Below are positions 48,201 to 58,957 of a DNA stretch of 64,000 bases, in pieces. The notes under the pieces are model-generated. The model was not told the origin of the DNA. It made no database searches and worked only from the letters and a program-made list of their open reading frames with translations. The translations under genes and the position numbers were made by a program. Source of the stretch: Pseudevernia furfuracea (taxonomy: Eukaryota; Ascomycota; Lecanoromycetes; Lecanorales; Parmeliaceae); NCBI GenBank assembly GCA_022315425.1, contig JAIUPT010000013.1, positions 744,001 through 808,000 of the forward strand, given 5' to 3'. Within the stretch, counting starts at the first letter, position 1, and every line of letters begins with the position of its first letter.

Positions 48201-49426
48201 ACGAACTTGTTCTCAAAGAGATCATGATTTTAAGTGTAACTTGACTCGAATATGTCGTAAGAGTCGTCAAGTCTCATAAGGAAAATTAGAATTCGCAGAG
48301 ACTTCGAAATGACGAGAGATTTATGAAGGCTGATAATGTCGAAGGTGATCTTACGAAAGTTCTTTTCATATTAACGAACTCCCCCTTCTTCAAGAGTGAG
48401 ATCGAATATTCGACGCATTAGTTTTCTATAGAGACTCGTGCTCTTAGACTAATAGTTCTTGATCAGAACATCGAGCATGATCTAAGAGTCTTTATCGTCG
48501 AATTCGACTTCGACGAGTTCGCGATCGTTATCCTCGAGACGATAAAAGATAGCGATATAGACTCTATGACTGATGATCGTATTAAAGAAAACAAAGTTGT
48601 TGAGCATCAATCAATTATTGATATTCTACTTTTATCGACGATATTCCAGATTGAACTTCAAAATGATAATGAAGTTTAAAGAAAAAGCGCTTCCCCCTTC
48701 GAGAGAGTCAGCCGCTGAAACTACTAAGGTCGATATATTTCTTACGACGCCTTATACGCTTAATTCTTCGTCGATCATAGATGTTAAGAGTTATTAAGAA
48801 GGTTTCTAAGGGCGATACGTACGATATGAATAATAACGACGATAATGCTTAAACGAAAGATTTAGCTTAAGAGGTGACTGAGGCGATAAAAAACGAAGAT
48901 CTTAAAGTCGAAGAAGTCGAAGTCGAAGAAGTGAGATTCAGAGAACTTTTGACACGAAGATCGAATAACTTAATGTTACTTAAGACACTGAGAGTGTCTT
49001 CGCTGACTTCGAATTAAAAGTCGACATTGTTAACGTTCGCGAAAGTAGTGAGAGTGAAATAGATGCTCTGATCTTCGTCAGAGTTCTCGAGAGTCTTATC
49101 GATATCTGACAACTTTTACTGCTGATCTTCGAGTTCTTGCACGAGAAATAAGAAGTACTTATACTTGAATCTTCGATAGATACGAACGATATTATTAAGA
49201 TAAAAGATACTTAGAGACAAGAAAGATTTGAATTGATCTAATTTCCGCTGAAACTATATCGAAGACAATTGCTAAAGACGTATAGATCTTCGAAGAGAAA
49301 TAACGTTCTTCTTATGCTAAGTCTTCGACAGGGACTCGAATTCAAAATAGTCGCTTCGATGACTGCCGTCGTGAAATAAAGTCATATTCGACGATAGAAT
49401 AAAGTCGAATAACGATAAAAAGAATT

Positions 49427-49670
49427 CGATGACTGAGCCTCAGCCCTCTTCTTTAGAGAACTTGTGAGATCGAAAGATCTATCTCAATAAGAAATCCTTG
49501 TTGTTTTGACCCTCAATAGACGTATACGCGCTCTAAGTGAAGATTTGTCGATAACTGAGTCTTAGCTCTCTTCTTCAGAGAACTTATAAGATCGAAAGAT
49601 CTATCTCAATAAGAAATTCTTGTTGTTTTGACCCTCAACAGACGTATACGCGCTCTGAGTAGAGATTTGT
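49427..49670. repeat. 122-bp tandem duplication in copy 4
   Basis: Units start at 49427 and 49549, and a partial third start is at 49671. It has the same period and position as the duplication in copy 2. Confidence 0.85.
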
Positions 49671-50132
49671 CGATAATTAATTAACTCTAAAGTGTGATTA
49701 GACGATTTGATGCTGAAGTTCAGCCTCTTGAGTCGTTATAATTGATTCGATTCACGTAAACGCTTTATTAACGTTGAAGCGATGTACATCGCGAGAGAAA
49801 TGTTCTCGTTGAGCGTGTTTAGCGTGTCTCACGCAGGGAAGCTGACAATGTTTCAGAGACCTTAATGAAATTCGATCGCACGATCGTATAGCGAGTTCGA
49901 CGTTCGACGTTCGATTAGATTCGATATGCCGAGGGTCGATTTGCGGTAGGACTCTCAGCCCCCCGAATTTCAAAGACGATCATTTTGTAGAGAGCAATGC
50001 TCACCTCAAGAAGATTGAAAAACAGAGTCTCATAGCTGTCGCGGCGTTCATTGCGATGAACTCGTGATGCTTAGAGGTCACTGTGGCTCTGATAGGCATA
50101 GGGTATAAGTGAAACAGTCGCCGAGCAAGCCC

Positions 50133-50144
50133 GGGCTCATAACC
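50133..50144 (-). other. Primer-binding site of copy 4
   Basis: gggctcataacc on the plus strand adjoins the LTR, matching initiator tRNA-Met as in copies 1 and 2. Confidence 0.78.
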
Positions 50145-50266
50145 TGTCAAGAATAGGTGGTAGAACACTTAGTTGTTAACTATAGAATGCTACGAGAGTA
50201 AAGAGCGACTATGAGGATGCGCCTTAGCGCATCACGTGACCATGTCACGTGACCCGAATTTTGACA
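50145..50266 (-). repeat. LTR shared by copies 4 and 5
   Basis: A 122-bp family A LTR with a primer-binding site on its left (copy 4 side) and a purine tract plus 3' non-coding region on its right (copy 5 side). It is therefore at once a 5' and a 3' LTR. Confidence 0.9.
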
Positions 50267-51495
50267 CTCCCCTTCGCTCGCATACTCAAAAATACGAAAA
50301 CACGATTTTCGCACTTCGCGACGCAAAAAACCCCAATCGGGTTAGCGCGAAATCCGATTCACAAAAGTGAAGAAACCAAGTTCTGAAAACGACTATATCA
50401 AATTCGAAGACATGTAAAAATCCGTTCTGGTTCTTCATACAAAACTTCCATTTTCCGAAAAAAGGCGGTTTTTTGAAAGTTTTCTTTGAAATAGACCTGA
50501 TGCACATCAAATTTCTATCAAAACGAGGTCGGTGAATACATGAGGGAGTGAAACAAGAAGCAGTGAAAGAAAACCTCATGACTGGCTGCAGCAGCGGCCG
50601 AACGTGTGACAACGACGAAATCCAGCGCTGAGGCGCCGAACGAGACCTAAACGAGGCCCGAGGATATGACATTCATTCAGGGGCCATGGTGGCAATGGCG
50701 GTGATGCGTCGGCGACAGTTGCGACTATCAAGAATGAGTGCATAAGACTCGAAAGAGGCTAAGATTTGATAGACGTCTCTTCTGAAGTCGACAACTTCGA
50801 ATTGAAGTAAAAAGACGCTGAAATAAGACGTCAAAAAGATGTTAAGAATTTGAGACAAGAGACATCGAAAGGATATTAAAGATTTGACGTTCACAGATAA
50901 GATGAATAGCGTTACTTCTTTGAAATTGACGACTTCAGATTAAAAGCAAAATCGCTAAGAGCTAGTCTTTGACGCTAAGAGAATGTTTTGAGACTGATTT
51001 CACCTCAAGAATATCGCGAAAGATAACGAATTTGTCGAGGCAGAGAGCTTTAATAAGATCGTCGATTATTTGTTTATTCGTGAATACGAATTACATGTTC
51101 ACGATATCGTTATTAACTTTTTCACGCACGAAATAATGAGCGATATTAATGTGCTTGATACGAGCATAAAACTGAGCGTTCTTAACGAAAACAATTGCGC
51201 TCTAATTGTCGTCGAAGATTATAATGATTTTCGAATTAAAGTCTCGAGGTCGCAGAAGTTGATTAAGAAGAGTTTTTAATCAAATAACTTCTTTAATAAT
51301 TAACGTTTAATCGATATACTCGACTTCGTAAGTGAATAACGCGACGATGACTTGACGCTTTGATGATCAGCTAATGACGTCGTTATCGACGTTGAATAGA
51401 TAGTCGAAGATAGATCTTCGGATCGAGTCGTTAGCTTAATCGAAATCGATATACTCGATGAGGGCTTGAAGAGATTCTTTGTACACTAGTTCGTA
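50267..51495 (-). mobile_element. Copia family A, copy 5: 3' fragment
   Basis: The purine tract, the full-length 3' non-coding region (50286-50950, mildly decayed) and the end of pol (stop at 50964-50962, RNase H to 51493) are present. Homology stops exactly at the TA before the left terminal repeat of the Fot1-like transposon. On the element strand the 3' region contains two abutting open stretches, 50894-50676 and 50672-50286, separated by a single TGA. They resemble no known protein, and an indel in copy 6 shifts the frame. Confidence 0.85.
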
Positions 51496-51540
51496 CTCGA
51501 TTTCATCAGGAAGTGCATCATTTCGGAAAGTGCACCACTT
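51496..51540. repeat. Left terminal inverted repeat of the Fot1-like element
   Basis: It starts ctcgatttcatcaggaagtg and pairs with the right repeat once C-to-T changes are allowed. It includes two direct subrepeats with gaaagtgcaYca. Confidence 0.85.
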
Positions 51541-51649
51541 TAAAATTCGATAAATTCGAGGAATATCAAAATATTAACATTCTATCAAAATTGTATAATA
51601 ACTCAGCACAGTCATGTTGAAAGAGACTAGATTTTACGAATAGATTAAA

Positions 51650-53651
51650 TAAATATCTTCAATAGCTACTTCATCGTTTTTTGACTATTATAAGTCTTTT
51701 ACGAGTTGATATTCGAGTCTCTTCTTCTACTTCTTCTATCACTATAATAACTCTATTACTTCTTTTAGTATCTCTCTCAGCCCTTTTAATTCTTTCATCT
51801 CTTCTCTCTCGCTGTGATTGTTACTATTTTAAGGGCGTCGAGAGTCTCGAGAGATCAAGCATTAGAGATGTTAATGGGCTCGAGATAGAGCGAGATAGAG
51901 CGTGATCTTCTTTTTGATTGAACTTCTAATTCTTCTTTTCTCAAAAATCTCAGACCTTAAACGACACATAATTCTGAATTGCTGCTCGAATTGCTTATCT
52001 TCTTTCATCTGTTGCTTTGTAATTAGATTATTCTTTCGTTGCTGTATAACGTCGAGATTTATAATTATTGCTTTCTTATAATGTTATTGTTCACGCTTGA
52101 TCTTGTCTTCTTTTCTTTGCTTCGTCTTAAGAAGCTAATTATTCGTTTTCTAAAGTAAGATGCTGAAGGTCAGAGCAGAGCTGTATGTCTTATCAAGTTT
52201 TTCTGAGAGTTCGAGATTCTAATCTTCAGTCTTGATTCGTTGAACTAGCTAATTCACTTGCTTCACATTTCTTGATGTAAAGATCACAGAAATCGAATCG
52301 CCATTAAAAGCTGTGACTGTTATATCTGAGAATGACGATTTCGAAGGTTCTGATATCTTTAGTCTCACTCTATCAAGCACAATTTGTGACTTAATTGAAA
52401 ATAAGTCACTCTTTTCTTAAGAATACTTGATATTCTTTTTCGTTATAATATTCTTTCTCGTTATTTGAATCAAGATAATAAAGTCTAATTTGTTTATTAA
52501 GTAATTCTTTTCGTTGATAAGATTAATGTGCTTCTCTAAATGCTTACGATACGCTATTGTTAAGAACTAAAAAAAGTTAACATCTAATGACTGAAGAATA
52601 TGAGTGAAATGAGAAGAAAGACATAGAAGAATAATATTATTATCGATATAAAAGATAATGACTTTGTTACTAATATAAAATGCATACTTATCAAATATCA
52701 GAAGTCGATATTTGCCCTTAAGAGTTCTTCGAGTTTGTGACTCAAAGTATCTGAAGAAATTAGTCAAAATTAGTTAAAATCATATACAAAAGAACAGTAT
52801 CTGAGCATACTTCTCGAACCACTTCAAGTCTAAAACATTATTTGTTCAGCTATTCTCGCTCAAAGTAATATAAGAATCCTCGTTCTTCAAGACATCATAT
52901 TACGTCTTCATTTGACGCTTCTCTTTGAAGATAATAAATAGTCTCAAAAGTCTTTTATTCGCTGAGATACACTTAATTAAGAACACTCACTCTCGATTTT
53001 TATTCTGAGTTTTATATATCTGCAAGTTAGATTTGTGACAAACAACTCTAAATCTTTCAGTAGCCTCAATTGCGAATTCTTTCTCGTTCATATTGTACAC
53101 ATCTTTCTGCTAAATACTATACTTCTGAATAGTCGATTCCACAAGCTGAAATCATCGCATCAGCTTTTTTGAATCATAAGGTAAGTCTCAGCACGATCTC
53201 TATCTAATGACTGAGAAAAGCGACTTCGCAGCTTCGAATAACGACTTAAAAAGCGTGAAACTCAGTTAAAACCTAGTTTACGATAGTTCCCCTTGTTCAT
53301 AAGAAGCTCAGAAGTCATAAACTTGATCTAAGAGATTCTTGATGATTAGTCTCACTTCGCTACCTATAAGATTTATGCTTTTAGAGTATTCTTCTTTAAG
53401 TTACTCAGTCGTTGCTCGCTTTTATAAGTCTCTTAACGAGACTGAGTCTTATTAATGATACGTCGTTTGAGAATAGTATAAATGAGATTATACTATTTTA
53501 TAATTGATCTAGCAGAAGGCTTGCGCTTTTTCTTCATAAACTCGAAGCTCATATAATAGACTAAGAAGGCTTGTTTATACTCGTCAATTGCGAGATCTAG
53601 GCGCATCTCTTTAGGTAGTTCTTCTGAATTCTTTGATTTTGCTGAAGACAT
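51650..53651 (-). pseudogene. Fot1/pogo transposase pseudogene
   Basis: The ATG at 53651 begins MSSAKSKNSEELPKEMRL, an N-terminal DNA-binding region of the helix-turn-helix psq/CENP-B type in relatives. The DDE catalytic core is recognisable. The first Asp has become Asn (YNMNEKEF, codon at 53088-53086). The second Asp is intact in RLLIFDKYAF (codon 52692-52690). The third is intact in HILQSLDVNFF (codon 52584-52582). The C-terminal half is Lys/Glu-rich. Several stops interrupt the frame, so it is not expected to be active. Proteins of this family cut and paste DNA at TA sites. Confidence 0.82.
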
Positions 53652-53711
53652 ACTTGGAGAAGAATTCTGACTACATGAAATCCCCGTTTTTAATTTTATT
53701 CTCTTCGAGCC

Positions 53712-53785
53712 CTCGGTCATCAAATAGTGATCGAATAGTCTCATCAAGTAGTTATCGAATAGTCTCATTAAGTAGTTATCGAATA
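53712..53785. repeat. 24-bp subterminal direct repeat, three copies
   Basis: atcgaatagtctcatcaagt-type units recur three times between the transposase start and the right terminal repeat. Subterminal repeats are often transposase-binding sites in this superfamily; that role is inferred. Confidence 0.65.
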
Positions 53786-53854
53786 GTCGCAAAAGAGTGA
53801 CCGAATGATATATATGAAGTTGTGGGGTGGTTTGTGGGGTAGAGCCCTAACCCT

Positions 53855-53899
53855 AAGTGGTGCACTTCCCGGAATGGTGCACTTCCTGGTGAAACCGAG
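53855..53899. repeat. Right terminal inverted repeat of the Fot1-like element
   Basis: This is the clean version of the repeat, ending cttcctggtgaaaccgag. It has no RIP-type changes, unlike the left end. Confidence 0.85.
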
Positions 53900-53901
53900 T
53901 A

Positions 53902-54221
53902 CCTTATCAATAAGATTAAGCTACATGAAATTCTTGAACAGATACCGTATACTGTAGTTGAATTCGGTCTTAATCAGTGTATTGCGCCTTCCCCCGAAAT
54001 CAACATTCCTGGTCTTTCGCCGTCATGATGAGCAGGCCGTCAGTGCCCCAAGCTCCAATTATTCTTTAATCTTCTTCGGCCCCTTAACCCTCGCCAGCAT
54101 TCTCTACCACGAATCCTAGAACCTATAGGTTACCATTCTCTGACTTCTCGACTACCAATCGTTTACTACAGTGTTTTTTTGGTAGCATCTTTAATGTTTG
54201 CGCGCTACAGCACAGTCCAAT
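53902..54221 (+). promoter_or_regulatory. Upstream region of the GH63-type gene
   Basis: This is about 320 bp of ordinary base composition between the transposon and the start codon, with pyrimidine-rich stretches as common in fungal promoters. No TATA box or specific factor site stands out. Confidence 0.4.
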
Positions 54222-57200
54222 ATGGTGCTAACCGACCAGCACGAGTATCTGTGCGAGGAAGAAAAGCGCCTGAAGGAAGACCGGGAGCGTTCAAAATACT
54301 GGAAGAAGTTTGGGCCTTACGTGGCTGAGAGGCAATGGGCTACAGGTGCGCCCAACATGCTGCTATAGCATACCCAGCCCGCTGATGCCTTGACTCTCTA
54401 GTAAGAGAAGACTACTCGTGAGTAGAACGACCATTATATATGAACTTCGTACTGATCTATTCCCCAGCGAGAATGGAGACGCATGGAGCCGTAAGCCGCT
54501 TTGAAGCTGCCTCGTGCAAAGCTGCCCTTCTTGACTTTCTTTATGGTAGACTTTCCTCATGAACACGCCAGATCCAGAACATTCCGCTGGGGAGAGGATG
54601 GCATTGCTGGCGTGTCCGATTCACACGGGCTTCTCAATGTTGCTTTCAGCTTTTGGAACCAGCAAGATGTATACCTAAAGGAGAGGCTGTTTGGGCTTTC
54701 GAATCCAGAAGGCAATCATGGTGAAAGTATCAAGGAATGTCACTTCCACCTCGACAATACGCCTACAGTATGACAGTTGACCCTCTTTCGAGTAAGCGTG
54801 TGCGGCTGATCATCCCGGGTACAGCATTCATACATGAAGTACCTCTACAAGTACCCACAAAGACAATTCCCATACGAAAACCTGGTGTCCGAAAATGCAA
54901 AACGCGGTAAAACAGAGAGAGAGTACCAGCTGATTGATACCGGAGTGTTCGAGGATAACCGGTACTTCGACTGCTTCATCGAGATGGCAAAGGAGGATGA
55001 TGAGGAGTAAGTTATGTTTTCGGAGCGTTTTTGCCCTGTTGAGATTACTTTTTGGATCGCAAGACATGTCGCGGGAGCAAGCCACCCCTAAGACTAGACG
55101 CATGACTCAAGTTGTATCCTAAAAGAGATATGCTGACTCCGAAATCATGAAGGTTGCTTTTCCGCGTGACTGCCTACAACCGCGGACCAGATCCAGCAAA
55201 GCTACACGTCATCCCCCAGGTCTGGTTTCGTAACACATGGACCTGGGATGCAGAGAGGCACCCCAAGAAGCCATCAATCAAGCAAATAGCCCCACTGACA
55301 GCGCAAACGGCGCATGAAAAGCTCGGTCATCAATTCTGTCAGCTCTCGCCGTCGCCGGGAATAGGTAAAAGCGGACAGGTACGCACACGAATTTATTCTT
55401 CCCAAGTTTGTACCAAATGTTGAGCCGCAAGGCATGGTCATGGAGCAAACCCCTGCTCCCACTCCCGAGACTTGTTTCATTAAACCACGATTCGTGTCTT
55501 GAATAAGCAATGCTGACTCCGAGATGTGTGTAGGATGTCCAGCCACGAATGCTTTTCACAGAAAATGAGACTAATCTGCACACTCTCTACGGCTCAAAGA
55601 ATCCTCAACCTTTCGTCAAAGACGCCTTCCATCGACACATAGTAAATCGTGAACGGGGGGCGATAAGCCCGCGATGTCGCGGATCCAAGCTAGGCTGCTG
55701 GTACGCATTCGACGAAGACGATGGCGTACCGTCGGGCGAATGTGCAGTAGTCCGGTTTCGGATCTCAAACAAATACGAGGGCTACCTAGACGAGGAACTT
55801 TTTGATGATGTTATCGAGAAACGCCGGACTGAAGCCGATGAATTCTATTGGAGAATCAGTCCACTGCCCATGACAGACGATTTACGCAACATCCAGCGCC
55901 AGGCATTGTCAGGCATGTTGTGGTGCAAGCAATATTATCATTTCGTCTGGGATGACTGGGCCAACGGGGATAAAGGACAGATACCACCACCACCCGGCAG
56001 AAAGGGAGTCAGAAATAGTAATTGGCGTCACCTTTTCATCGACGATATCCTGTCCATGCCAGATTCGTGGGAATACCCCTTCTTTGCAGCATGGGATACG
56101 GCTTTCCATTGCATACCACTAGCAATGATTGATCCAGAGTTTGCCAAGAAGCAATTGGATCTTCTAACGCGAGAATGGTATATGCATCCGAACGGACAGC
56201 TTCCTGCATACGAATGGAATTTTGGAGGTGATGAGCCCATCCTTTTTGGTCTTCCCTGCTCCCATATCGTTGCTCTCCGTCTTGTCCCCTTCTGTCCCGG
56301 CGTCTTCATACCAGGGGTCATATCACGAGACTCGCAACACATTTACTAATCTTGGGTGCAGACGTTAATCCTCCTGTCCATGCATGGTCAGTATTCCGTG
56401 TTTTCAAGATCGAGCGGAAATTATATGGCCGATCAGATTTCGACTTTCTCGGTAAGGCTTTCGAGGCTTTGGTCTTTGCCTTCATAGAGGAACGCTGACG
56501 TCAAAATTTCATAGAAAGGGTTTTCCATAAACTACTTCTCAATTTTACATGGTGGGTAAATCGAAAGGACCACAACGACAAGGGTGTTTTCGAGGGCGGC
56601 TTTCTCGGTCTTGATAACATCGGTCTTTTCAACCGGTCTGAACCCTTACCCACAGGTGGCATCCTTGAACAAGCCGACGGTACCGGATGGATGGCTTTTT
56701 ACTGTCTGTCAATGCTGAACATTGCCCTCGAGCTGGCAAAGCACCGCCGGATATATGAAGATATTGCGTCCAAATTCTTCGAGCACTTCATTCTGATCAG
56801 CGATGCCATGACCTACCGCTCATCTTCCGGAGGGGAGGAAGCCTCCCTGTGGAATGAGACAGATGGTTTCTACTATGATGCTATCTCTTGGGGCGGTCCA
56901 TGGACCAAACAGCTTCCTGTCCGATCACTCGTGGGCCTTATACCTCTGTTTGCCGTCTTGACGCTAGAGCCAGAAATTATCAATAAGCTCCCTTCCTTCA
57001 AGAGGCGTTTGCTATGGTTCATCGAGAACCATAATGATATTGCGGAGCGTAACATCGCCTCGCTTAAAAGACGAGGAAAGGACGACAGACTTCTGTTATC
57101 ACTAGTGAACAAGGAGCGTCTAGTCCAGATACTGAAGAGGATGCTGGACGAGACGGAATTCCTTGCAGATCATGGCATTCGCTCGCTCTCAAAATACCAT

Positions 57201-58242
57201 AAGGAAAACCCATACTCGATGGATGTCAACGGACAGCGTTTCCAAGTCAGCTACGTCCCTGGCGATTCCGATAGCGGTCTGTTTGGTGGAAACAGGTTAG
57301 CCGCACGTTGTTTTGGTACACGAATACGGCTGACGGAAATAGCAACTGGAGAGGTCCCATATGGTTAGCTGTCAACTTTCTACTTGTAGAATCACTACTT
57401 CGATTTTACATGTTCTATGGCAAGTCGCTAGAGGTAGAATGCCCAACAGGTACGTATTTTCTCCTCAGGACCAAAATTAGCGAGTCGAAACATCTCTCGA
57501 CTCTGGAAAATTCACTCTTGAACTGCAGTACTGAATCCAAAGTTTGTCTCAGGGTCGGGAGTGTTCATGCATCTAGGTCAAATTGCGGAAGAGATCCAGC
57601 ATAGACTGCAGCATCTTTTTACTCGTGGAGATGATGGCAGGCGGGCAATCAATGATGGCAATGATATTCTTGATTTCGACCCGCAATGGAGAGACTATCT
57701 CAGTTTCTACGAATTCTTTGATGCAGATACTGGCAGGGGATTAGGCGCAAGCCATCAGTGCGGCTGGACCGGACTGATTGCAAAGATGATTCACGATACT
57801 GGGTTTGCCTCCATCTTCTTCCAGTTCGCATGGGTGTCAAACTAGTCCTTATCTTCTAACAACAGCCTGATCATCTTGCTAACGGATCTACTCTAGAATC
57901 AGCTGTCGCCTACCCCAGACTCCGAGAACTCCTACAGCAGCAGTCGCCCACTACGCTGGCTCCTATTTTGATGAGATCTGGGGTAGATCAAGCAAGCCAC
58001 GCATCAGGCGTTCTTCCACCTCGCGGTCCATCGGCAACAGCTTTAACGGTTCTGTCAATGGCGAGATCCGCGATGGATCAGCCATTGGTTCTGTCGGTGA
58101 TACCGTTGACCGCGAGAGACGAAGCAGCGAGGCCAACCAGCATGTTGCAAATTATGTCAATGAGCAGCTGGAGCGTGTTCGAAGCAACGAATCGGTGGGG
58201 ACATACGAGGATGAGTTTGAAGCTCAGCTGGATGGCAAATAG
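54222..58242 (+). CDS. Glycoside hydrolase family 63-type protein, 12 exons, 1018 aa
   Basis: Exons: 54222-54345, 54402-54417, 54468-54490, 54550-54767, 54825-55006, 55153-55378, 55534-56227, 56362-56451, 56515-57295, 57343-57449, 57553-57802, 57897-58242. All introns are GT-AG, many with GCTGAC-like branch sites. The joined frame is open for 1018 residues. It matches fungal GH63/MGH1-like proteins: an N-terminal FPHEHARSRTFRWGEDG (about residue 56), WDTAF (450-454), NGQLPAYEWNF, LWNETDGFYYD (636-646), GDSDSGLFGGNSNWRGPIW (774-792) and GASHQCGWTGLIA. GH63 enzymes are inverting hydrolases of alpha-glucosyl or related oligosaccharides using an Asp and a Glu; the WDTAF Asp and the WNE Glu are candidates only. 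There is no signal peptide or membrane anchor, so it is probably cytosolic and not ER glucosidase I. The substrate is unknown. It sits alone between transposons but has no decay. Confidence 0.9.
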
Positions 58243-58804
58243 ATAGTTACTCGATGATTGTCATGGACTGATAGACTACCTAGACAATAGAGCTAGGCAA
58301 TAGTGTTATGGTAGCAGGAAATCAATTCCTATCACTATGGTGAATTCATGAGTAGAGTAAAAGATGGTTGAGATAACTATGGAGAGACTGCTACGGTAAT
58401 ACTCCATGCTAAGGCCTCTTATCAAGTCGCTATTTTCTCCTTCCCAGCCATAAGGAGCAGAAACGGTCAGGCCTGAAGAGTCGTCTATAAAGCTATAAGG
58501 ATTTGGTTTCTTAATAATGATAGGCAGCTCCTACGCGTATAATATATATATACAAGTATAGGCCCACGAATTAAATTCGTGAAACGTATTCTAAGGATTT
58601 CGAGGGTTGGTTTCGGGGCCGCGCCTCCCCCGAGAAGATTAGTTTCGAGGTCTCTCAAAGGAGAAGAATAATCGTATATAATATCGAGTAAAATTTAGAG
58701 ATAATTAATTAGCATAAATAATAGAATAGTGTAGAACTAAGCTAGAATATCTTAAATTTATATGTGTAGTTAATAATTAACTCGATCTCTCTACGCTTTC
58801 TAAT
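58243..58804. other. Downstream flank of the GH63-type gene, grading into AT-rich repeats
   Basis: Gene-like composition persists to about 58540. At 58549-58600 there is a short sequence with the palindrome cacgaattaaattcgtg, related to 31293-31330. After 58670 the sequence is AT-rich with no gene. Confidence 0.5.
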
Positions 58805-58957
58805 TGTCAAAATCTTTATATCCTTTTCACTTTAGTAACTCGGCGCTCGAGATTACTAAGCTTAAGTTCGACGCTAGTCGACATAGATTTTGTATATGAC
58901 TTCTCGCTGCACTTAGAACTTCAATCAATCAACGTGTTTCACATCTATATTTTAATA
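58805..58957 (+). repeat. LTR of family B-related copia
   Basis: Its ends resemble the LTR at 28413-28544, including tttcacatctatatttta. The middle is divergent and the final CA is mutated to TA. Confidence 0.65.

Larger units (their letters stand above)
44138..50100 (-). pseudogene. Copia gag-pol pseudogene, copy 4
   Basis: The pol stop is at 44140-44138. The RT box YVND is at 45319-45308. The RT is split by the solo LTR insertion. The integrase-RT linker (46255-45848) is open for 135 residues. An integrase C-terminal piece is at 46672-46292. The protease motif DSD is at 47641-47633, followed by TLRNVLYIFDINVNLLS (47542-47303). The gag knuckle-like motif CSSCKTANH lies in 48181-47987. A 122-bp duplication sits in the 5' region. 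Frames are broken by former Gln and Trp codons, for example a TGA for the Trp before SSKR in RNase H. Confidence 0.85.
43313..50266 (-). mobile_element. Copia family A, copy 4 (complete)
   Basis: A minus-strand element with a 5' LTR at 50145-50266 and 3' LTR at 43313-43434. It is the least decayed copy in its 3' third: an RNase H piece at 44818-44543 still has WADDS and AHWNAVVRIFRYLRG. It contains a foreign solo LTR at 45034-45217 inside RT. Its 5' LTR doubles as the 3' LTR of copy 5. The 3' LTR carries a short replacement (ttttcttttg for taactatag) relative to other LTRs. Confidence 0.9.
51496..53899 (-). mobile_element. Fot1/pogo-like DNA transposon
   Basis: The element is 2404 bp with 45-bp terminal inverted repeats and TA dinucleotides on both outer sides (51494-51495, 53900-53901), typical of the Tc1/mariner-pogo superfamily. 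The encoded transposase lies on the minus strand. The left end shows C-to-T decay and the right end is clean. The flanks do not match: copia copy 5 is on the left and gene-upstream DNA on the right. Confidence 0.85.

Noticed and set aside
53845..53856. ccctaaccctaa, two telomere-like units
   Set aside because: Only two units, inside the right end of a DNA transposon; no array and no sign of a chromosome end.
54828..55103. Minus-strand open frames across the GH63-type gene
   Set aside because: They overlap exons whose sense frame encodes a recognised, conserved protein.
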